Assembly: GCA_013398955.1 (NCBI GenBank)
Contig: VWPU01001316.1
Coordinates: forward strand, 1 to 64,000
Source of the DNA: Callaeas wilsoni
Taxonomy: Eukaryota; Chordata; Aves; Passeriformes; Callaeidae
Length of the DNA: 64,000 bases
Reading direction: 5' to 3'
The position numbers and the translations under genes were made by a program. This document shows, piece after piece, positions 50,438-60,200 of this stretch; positions within the stretch are counted from its first letter, which is position 1, and each line of letters starts with the position of its first letter. The notes under the pieces are model-generated. The model ran no database searches, was not told the DNA's origin, and saw only the letters and a list, made by a program, of their open reading frames with translations.

Positions 50438-53400
50438 TTTATTTTCAAATGAAACCCCAAAAATCACATCCACAAAAAGAAGGTATAGCAGAAAATACTT
50501 TAATTTGCATTTTGTAGATTCAAACATAGCAAAGATTCAGAAGTGTTTAGATCTCAATAAGCAGTTCCACCATTGATTTTGATTTTAATAAATATTACAT
50601 TTTAATAGGGTAGCTATATGGAGAAATTGTAAAGTGGTGAATTGCTGATTGCTACTTTATAAACATGAGCATCAAGATTATTTACAACATATTACAGGTC
50701 ATTTCCCAGAAAAGCACAAAGCAAGGTCAGATAAAGGCAACCCAACCATCAAACACAACTCAAGAAAATGTGGCACAGTGTATTTCATGCACATACAATG
50801 ACAGCACAGATCATCAGCTGAAAACTAGGAAAACACCTATTCCAGCTTACACAAGTCTCTATATTTCATTGTTTTAAATTTATATTCTGACCCACCTCCT
50901 CAGGCACTGAAGAACAAGTTATTCAGCAACAGTGCCCTACTTTTTACCTATGCAGTTTGCACCAAGTCTTTTTTCACCATTTCACACAAGTCTTCATGAC
51001 TTGGGAACAATTAAACATTTTTGTCTTTGTCTTCTCACTACATCTGGGATTACAATCATTGTGTCATTTGTACAAGAAAATGTACTGTTACTCTGAAATG
51101 AATGGCAGACAGTGTTGACAAGCTGATCTCCAACAGGGAGCTGGAATTTAAAATAGTTTACAGGTCATGGACGGTATAACTAACCTTATTCTTTAGTATA
51201 AAAACAGAGCTGTAAATTTTTAAAATTTAAATCAACATATAAAGAACTAAGTCATCCAACTCACACAGCAAAACTTCATAGGCAGCATAGTCACAGAATG
51301 TACATCAAATACAGTAAAAAAGATGGCGACAGGAAAATCGTTTCAACTAGGTTTCTTACAGGAAAAATCTTACGTCCTATCTCTACAATGACAGTGAAGT
51401 GAAATGCCTTCCATATTTGATCATCAAGTGAGATGTACCTTCAGGTGCAACAGAACTTACTCCCACACTTTGCTGTTCGTTGCGTTCTTGTGTTCCCATG
51501 ACACAAAGGAAAAGAAAAGCTTCACATCTCTTTATGTCCTTACCCAACAGTATATACACCTTAACCTTGGGCCAACGAGGCCTGCAAGGACCAGGTCTCC
51601 AGGATCTACATGCCTGAATCTCTCACCTGTCCCATGAGCAAGAGCATGATTCTGCTTCAGTGTCTGTTGATTTTAGCCAGGCACAGGTGGAAAAAGAAAA
51701 AATAATAGTAAGTTGCATCCCCAGGAAGAGGCTGGAAGCAATTAGCTTTCCCCACAAAGCAAGGAGGAAAAAGGAAGAAACATTTCTGAGACTTAAGTCC
51801 TTCCTGGGGCAGCATAGCCATACAGTTTTGTTTTTTAATTTTAACTAGAAAATCCTGCCTAAAGCTTTAGGCACTATAATAAATAACAATACAGATAAAC
51901 CCCACCTATACAGCACTCCTCACACAAGTGAGCCTACAGTTCTAGCCCTTGCAGGTCTATCCAAAAGGCAAAGAATTAACAGCCAATTAAAAATTACACT
52001 CGTTCAATATATACAATTACTCAGAAGATTTGGATAGTCAGTGTGTAGCTCATCTACCAAACACAGCATGTTCACATCTGAGCTACTTACCTAGATTCCC
52101 ACTTCAATTTAGTAGAGAAAAATAAACTCTAAAGGTCCAAATACAGAGCTTGGAAGAGGCCAGATGAATCCACCTAGAAACCTCCTGCTCTTCTGCTTAA
52201 CTAGAAAAAAAAGCTGGCGATGACTTGCTCAGACACGGGTGCTCACAGGCCAGAGAGGCTACTAGGGAAAAACAGAACATCCCCAAACTGGCATCACCTT
52301 CCCCTAACACCATGTCCAATTACCTATAAGGTTAAACAGGAACTTCCACAGGGATACCAGTTCACTGCCAATTTGTGCAACTATCACCAAAACTTTGTAA
52401 GGGTGGTTTGGTTTTTTTTAGTTTGGGTTTCTTTTTCCCCTTTCTATTTTTTTTCATTTCATTTAGCATATCCCAGTTTGACACAAGGGGGTTAACTTTC
52501 TTAAGCAACAGTATTTTTTATAAAAGCAAGTGTCAGCAGAATAGTCTATTTCATTTCCAGTCAGGTAGAAATTTGAGGCTAGTCTGGAAACAAAGGACAG
52601 AGCGTATTCCAGCCTTCAGAAAATCTCATTGGTAAAGGAACACATTATGGAAGCCAATACAGTTACAATCAATTATATAAATAGGTCACTCAGTATCTAA
52701 TAGGGTGAAAAATGTTTAAGAGCACTTAATTTTGTGAAGACTTGTTTTCAAAAACAAGAGATGTATCTACACTGCACCAGCACTTCCTACATTCATAACT
52801 CCTAACTTCATTTTTAAACATGCTGGTTTAAAAGAAATTATTACTTCATTTTAAATTCAAACCAATATTTGGTTGCTACTAATGGTAATGCTGTTTCTGA
52901 ATTCTGTTTTGACACTGGTAAATTATCACTGACATTTGTGGACAATGATACATGAGTAATTTCTTATTTTATGAAAGTAATGTTATTAACATACCCGTTT
53001 TTTATGCTGAATATCCTTTTAAAGAAGATACAGTAAGGGTTTGCATAGATAGAGTATGTGGTATTAAATGTCAGTATGATTATGAATTTTAAAAAGCATC
53101 TTTTTTTAAAAGTGACTACAAAAGCAAGTTATTTTTACACTGACCTTTTAACATAGCACTCAAACATAACTCATAAAGAGCAAATTTATTTCCATGGCTC
53201 AAAGACTGAAGTGTGCTATTTTAACATTTTAGACACTAAAAAGACAACTTTTGGAAACCGAACTTGTGATTACAATCTAGAAAATAATATGGAGTAAACA
53301 GAAATGTAATTGACTGAGATTTTTCAGCTAGCAGCACTCCACTAACCATCTCCCCTTGTCCTGATCCCTACCTCCAAGTAAATGCAGGTAAGGGGCTGCA

Positions 53401-54179
53401 GCAAGGGGCTGCAGAAAAGTCACTTTCAACTCTGCTGCGTCAGAGACAAGGTAGTAATTAGAATAGGAAAAAAACAAAAACAAAAACAAAAAAAGAAGCC
53501 GAAAAGCCCAAGACAAGGGTAAAAAATGTTGGTATCACCAGGATGCAAAGAAACCCAGTATGAAAAAATTTTCTGCTCAGTAAATTTGCTATTTTTAAGT
53601 AAGTTTCATTATTATAGTAAGAAGCTAAAACTCAGCAAGAGCCTTATTTCCTTTTTGTAATTTGTTTTTTTGTGTTAGGGGCTTTTTTTTGTTGTTTTTT
53701 TTTCTTTGTTTGTTGTTGTTTGTTTGGAGGTTCCCTCCCCCCCCTTCCTTTTGACAGTCAGAACCGACACACCAAATCCTCAGAATACACTGAAGCTCAG
53801 GAAATGGGGCGAGACAAGAAGTGACTCCCCTCTTTCCAGACAGGCCAAGTCAGGGTGGAGGTACATATGTTTTCATATAAAACAGCTGTCTCAGAAAGAG
53901 AAGGAAATAAGAAAATTTATGAAGTTTCAATACAACAGAACTGTGAGCAGAAAACTTAAAAAATAAACAGATCAGCATAATTTACACATTTAAAAATTAT
54001 GTATTTCATTCATAAATATATCTTCTAATTAATAACCATTCCTAGTTTAAGCATAAATATTCAAGTTGGTATTTGATTTTACGTTTTATCAGTTCATGTG
54101 AGTCCTGTAAGGATCAGTTCCTTCTGCTCAATGCAGTCATGTAAATGATCTTCACTAACAGGTTGCGCAAAGACCTTCA
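50438..54179 (-). other. ERO1B: Probable ERO1B 3' UTR (end approximate)
   Basis: This is the sequence downstream of the ERO1B stop on the - strand. AATAAA on that strand occurs at 53185-53190 (990 bases after the stop, followed by GT-rich DNA) and 50438-50443 (followed by a T-rich stretch), so short and long forms are both possible. A/T-rich simple sequence lies at 53466-53495 and 53660-53725, and a tandem 14-mer at about 53390-53417. No other coding exon is visible. Confidence 0.45.
53185..53190 (-). terminator. Candidate proximal ERO1B poly(A) signal AATAAA
   Basis: It is the first AATAAA on the - strand after the ERO1B stop codon. The downstream - strand sequence is rich in G and T. Confidence 0.4.
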
Positions 54180-54240
54180 TTACCTAGTTTGTTGTAATAA
54201 AACTTTAAAATTCTGCAACTCTTTTATACTTGTGGAAAGC
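54180..54240 (-). CDS. ERO1B: ERO1B last coding exon
   Basis: It completes an Arg and encodes [19 protein letters not shown] followed by TAA. The acceptor is TTGTTTTACAG. The tail is one or two residues different in length from the human C-terminus. Confidence 0.96.
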
Positions 54241-57200
54241 CTGTAAAACAAAAACCACCCAAGTGTTACCAAGTCAGCAAAATATAAGTACATACTATCA
54301 CATTAATTTTCCTTTAGATTTTTTCTCAAACACAATTCTGTTCCAAAGATTAACACACTTAAGATACAGTTTCTCTCAAAAGGTCTACTATCTGACTCTC
54401 CATTTTATATTTACATAATATATGACAGGGATTAAAGTTTATATAAATGTTTCATTGTCCCAGCGTCATTAAACATCTAAAAATCCCTAACCACAGGTAA
54501 TAAAGTTCATTACGTTCTTTTATCAGATTGTTTAAATAGATTGTTTAAACAGAAACAGATTGTTATATTCAAGATTTGAAGAACTAACATTATGAGCAGA
54601 GCATGCTCTATGTACACTTCTTTTAAAGCTGTTAAAATGTTTCATCATTTGAAGTGGACACATTTTTTAAAAAATAATCAAATTTAAGAGACTTAAATTT
54701 CATCTTGTGGAAGGTAGATTTATGAGACTTGAGATAGAGGGGATGAATTAGATCCAACCACAGAATGAAGACCAAGGCTGATAATCCGCATGCTTAATGA
54801 AGGCATTAAGTTTATCAATATCACTGATAGTAATTCTACCTTTAAAACCCTACAGCTACATGTACAATATAGTCTTTCCACAGAGACTGAGTTTTATATT
54901 TTAAAACACTGAAGTTTTATATTTATCTATTATTAAAGTTATAACATTTTACCTTCCAAAGGCATTTACAAGAGCAACTATTTCTTGCCGTGTGAGCTGA
55001 AAACCCTTTGATGGGCTATTCTCAGGAAGGCTCTGTATTTCTTTCTCAGAAAACAAGATCTTCAGAGCAGTTCCTAAGCCTTGAGTCTATAAGAAAAGTC
55101 CAGTGTTTTAACATCAGTAAGATCATTCCTTCAAATACTCATAAAACCATAAAAAAGATAAAAACATACTAATCCAGGCAAACTTTAGTACCAATTCTTA
55201 TATACTGACCCTCGACCCGAATAAATGTACAAAAATCAGGGCACTAATACAAATGCATGGTATCAGTTGTGTACCAGGTTCAGTCACTTATTTTAGAACA
55301 TTTGTTTCCTCAAGTATACTTGCTCTTCATCCTTGTCTTTTTAATCTCTTCTTTTCCCATCTCTTTTCTTCTTGGCCTTGCATACGAAAATATGCCCATT
55401 ACAACTTCCAGCTCCCTCCTGCCCCTTACCTTACAGATGCCCCACTCCTGCAGGAGCACATCTCCCTTTCTCCTCTCCCCTTCCGCTTTGAAATCAAACT
55501 AAGTTTTCCTGTGTGGTATCACAAGACGTGCTTTTTTCACCTTCAATGCCAGTGGCAAACATAGCAGTTTCCATTTCAACCCCTATTTCTATGCAGGAAT
55601 AGAACAGAAGCAGCTTTTCTTATTTTCACTTTTAATTGAGCTACATAAGCAACCACTGGATTTTGACAAAAAGTGGTTGAAGCTGGCTGCAAGGGAACTT
55701 TATAGGTCAGGTAACCTGGCCTTATTTAGTTCTGAGTGAGGAGGAAACACCAATAATAGATCAGAAGCATTAACTAGGACAGGGTAAGCAGAACTCCAGA
55801 AATTCAGCAGAGACCACCAAAATTTTGATGCTACAAACTCTTTGAAAACTGCACTCTGATAAGTTTAATGCAATACAGCAGGCACTTCAAAATAACTACT
55901 CTCAGTCTGGACTTAACGTTAGTCTTAAGGTTTGAAATACTGTTCTTAGTAAAATAAAAATAATAAGTGCCAAGCAAGTGAAACCGGTTTTCAGCTTTCA
56001 GCTTTACTGCGCACCTTTGAATTCCTTTGCTGCCCTCTGTGTAAACTATGAAAATCTGGATTACTTCTTTTTCTTACACCTCAGTTTGTGGTGTTAAATA
56101 TCACGCTGGATTCCCTAACAAGTAAATGCTGTATTTAAAGGAAGGTTTCCCATACGTGATTCTACAAGGCTCATCTGATCACTGAATACAGGTAAGATAT
56201 TGACCGTTAGTAGTATCTCACCATGAAGCATTTGCTTTAAAAGTATCTCTTTTAGAACACAAACTCTACCTTTTAGTAAACTAAACAGCTGCTGACTGAA
56301 TGAAATAAACAATTTGGAAAAAAAAGTTTTAAAATGTTTAACGGTAAACTAAACATATATCTATTTTTAATATATAGGTAAGGATATCAAGGACCAACCA
56401 TGTGCAGAAATCCTGAATGCTAAGGTAAGAGGAGTCCTGGCAAAATGAAATACATGCTTATCTCAGGACCTGTCCCTGCCAGAACACACACACCTACACA
56501 AAATAAACTGTACCTGCAGCTTGCCCCACAGTCTGCATTTGTCACATCCAACACAGTCCATTATGCGGGAGATGTTCTTGAAATGCAATCTGAATTCTTC
56601 CTATCAGTTAAAGACAAAATAAAAAAGCTTAAGCTAATGTACATCTTAGCTTTACAAAAATAATGAACCTAGTACCATTAGAAATCTAGTACCATTAGAA
56701 TATCAATTTTCTTACCAAAATGGAACAAAACCATTGCTTTATGTAGTCAGGCCATAACAAAGATCCATGTAAACCCAGAATCTGGTTTCCAAGCCACTTC
56801 TAACAGTTAATTCCTTAAAAAAATCCCCCCAAAAATACAGAATATGCAGGGTAATGCTTGGACTCTGTATATTGACTTTATAACAACTTTCTCAAAATTT
56901 TCTGAGCTGTAAGCACTGTATCTGTGTCCCTGCCCATTTTTCCTTCCGTTATTAAAATCCATTTTTAACCAAGCACCTTTTTGACAAACAGGTTACAATT
57001 CACAAAATTTCCTCTTCAAAATTATGGGTAGACTGTTGCTTTGCAACTTCAGTCAGAGTGGGAGCAAGCACAGCACAGAACTAATTAAGCTGATCTCAAT
57101 TTTTTAAGGTCCAAAAAACACTAGCTGGGCTGATAAAGCACTGCCACTTTTATAATAGCATTTTTGTAATGCTGATGACATTCCAAACCACTACTGAAAT

Positions 57201-60200
57201 AAGTGTTATAAGTGTTAATAAATATTAAAATAGACCTTTCTTACAGAGCACCACTCCCAAGTGTGGAATAGCAATTTATACCAGTGGCTCGTTAACACTG
57301 GAAGTTGATGGGTAGGTACAGCACTCCCATTAGGTTCCCATGTCTAGGAATACGTTTTTCTAATGTTAAGTATAGTATTATAATTACGATACTATACTGT
57401 ATATTGTGTTATATTATATTATATAAGGCATCATTTTGTAAAGCAAACATGGCTGGGTGGGTTCTTTTCTTCCAGGTAATCACGTTAAACAGATACTCTA
57501 CTTAAAAATAAGCACCACTACATTTACTGGTAATACCCATTTGCCCCACCACAGTCCTGATGCCAGACTCAGGGCACAAAGCAAGAGATTTCAGTCTGCT
57601 TAGATCAGGATAGCACCTTACCATAAAGTTGATTAAAAGGCCTCAGATACAGCTCTAGAACAGGCAGGGATAAAACCTCACTCTCAGCAGTATGTTTGTG
57701 GTAGGCAGAAGGGCTTTCTAAAATAACACAGCCTAATTTCAAAATGGGTATTTTGGACATAATTCAGAAAACTAGCTTTACCTTTAGTGACTTGGCTCCT
57801 TTTTTATCTCCAGCAAACATGGACTTTTCATCAAAGTGCATATGGAAGGACCTAATAAAGACAAAATGCAATCAAAACAAATCTTGGCGTAAACTACAGT
57901 GTTCAGTTAAGCTTGGTGAGCAGCTGATGCCATCAGTGTAAAATATTTTTCAGCGTTCCTAGTCTTTGCAGATTAGGCCTTTAAAAATTACTCAGCGGTA
58001 TCAGTTTTACTATTCAATCACTGTAACTTGAAATCAGTTATTCACAGTTTTGTTCAAATTAATACTGAAATTGGCTTAATGTTTGCCTTCCAACTGATCA
58101 TTGCCTGACTACATCTCCATTACCCAGCAAGACTATGATTAGGGACAGCAATGAAACCACACAACATGTTACCAATCAAAAAACTAGCAAAAAAGAGAGC
58201 AAAGGAACTGAACTTAAGAATATTATGGAATAAAGAGAAGGAAGAACGATGGCCAAACCACCAGAGTTTAAGTCTGTGATAAAAGCTGGATTACTCAGTG
58301 GACCATTAAAAGACCGTATGTACTACTTTCCTTTTCAAAATAAATCATGTGCATCTTATACTGAAGAATCAGAAAAAGAACACAGAGAGTAGCCTAGGGG
58401 GTTGCGTGGTTTGGGGTTTTCGGAGTGCTTTTTGATTTTAAAGATTGGTATATTCAAACCTCAAAACTATTAATCTCTCCTGTCGAACATATAAATTCCC
58501 CTCGATCTCTCCCATTACTTAAATTTTATTTCTTCATTCCACTCTCCTTCTTGTCCTGTCCTATCAAGGAATCACCCATTCTCACTTCCAAATATAACCG
58601 AAAATTTCAAGCTACTGATAAAGAAACCCCTATGCCTTACTTGGTATCCCTGAAGATATCTAGTAAGAGAGCTTTAGATTCAGCATCCTCGTGGCCATTG
58701 CCGGTGTAAAGGTCGACAACTGCACGCTCAAAGTATGGGGCAACCTTTGACAAAGCACGAAGCTCTATCAAATATAAGAAATACAAGTTCTTGAGCCTCC
58801 TTGGTCCTTCTCCTTTTGTTTCTGCAGGGTCAAAGCGGCGAGTGAACTCTTTCACATTTGGTCCCCAGCGGGGCTTTCCCCACGTTTCTATACAGAGAGA
58901 AAAAAAAAGGGGGGGCGGGGTAGTAAAAGAGACACATTTAGAACATAAAAGCAACTAAGCATACCCCAAAAATTTTCAGAAAAACCAAAATACATATTAG
59001 AGATATTGTAGAATTCCATTTAGCAATTTTACCTAGACATACCTTCAAGAAGATAATTTGCACACAGATGCAAGTTGATGCTAGCGTGAAGTCCAGAAAT
59101 GAGTTTGTAAAACACTCTTTTCTCAAGGCACAGACCTGCCCAGGAAAAATGACAAACAGATCCCAAACTAAATACTGGAAATAATAAAATGAATATACCC
59201 TGACATTTTAGTGAGGCAAGTCTGCATTGTTAACTTTCAAGAATTAAAATTACAGCACTTGAGTATTGTTAAATAAGCCCTTATAGCCATCATAGGAAAA
59301 GTTTACCTCCTATTTTTTATATAAAGCAATACTAAGAATGACATTTGACATTTCTTGCTTGGTATTTTAGTGTTCTAGTAAACGCAGTCAAATAAGGATC
59401 TGTTCAATTGGCACAGATAAATTGCTACACAAAAATAAGATGCTTACACTGTTTGAGCAATAAATTTGAAATAATCTTGAATTCTGATGGTCTGGAAATC
59501 AGAAATATACTGTGACCCATCTTAATTACAATTAAAGCTACCAATGAATGAGAGGAGTGGCCCTAAAGAAAAACATCAAAAGGCCCAGAAAACCTTACAG
59601 CACTGGAAAACAGCAAAAATACCTCTTCATAGCTGTGCTGTAAATTTACTGAAGATTTAAATGCATGGGACAAAACCTTAGAAAATATGACTTGATGAAT
59701 ACAGACTTCTACTGCATATATGGAAATACAGTGGCATTGAGTGGTCAAAATATAATTTGTATGCAGAAATTATTTATAATTCCAATTAGAACCAAAGATA
59801 GAGACTACACTTGAAATTTAAGAGTTTGCTCCTCTCAAAAATATGTTTGGGCAACTTTCCTGCCACTCCAATCTCCATAAGTGGAAGTAGGAAGAGCTGA
59901 TGGTAAAGCCTACCCGTGAGGCTGACATGCATTCTCATTTACAGACATCACATTTTTAAAGGCATGTAAATTTGTATGCTTTCCTACAATACCACCAGAC
60001 AAGTAAAGGCTTAGGAAAGGCAGAACTAACTAATTTTAAAATTAAGTACATTTAACTCACTCAATTTTCTGCACACCTCTAAAATGTGATTTTGATTGCT
60101 GCTACTGCAATAATAATTTCCATTTCAACACGAATAAAAAGAAAATTGCTTTGCCTTCTGAACACATATACTTAAATTATAAACTGGGAACAGAGCCATC

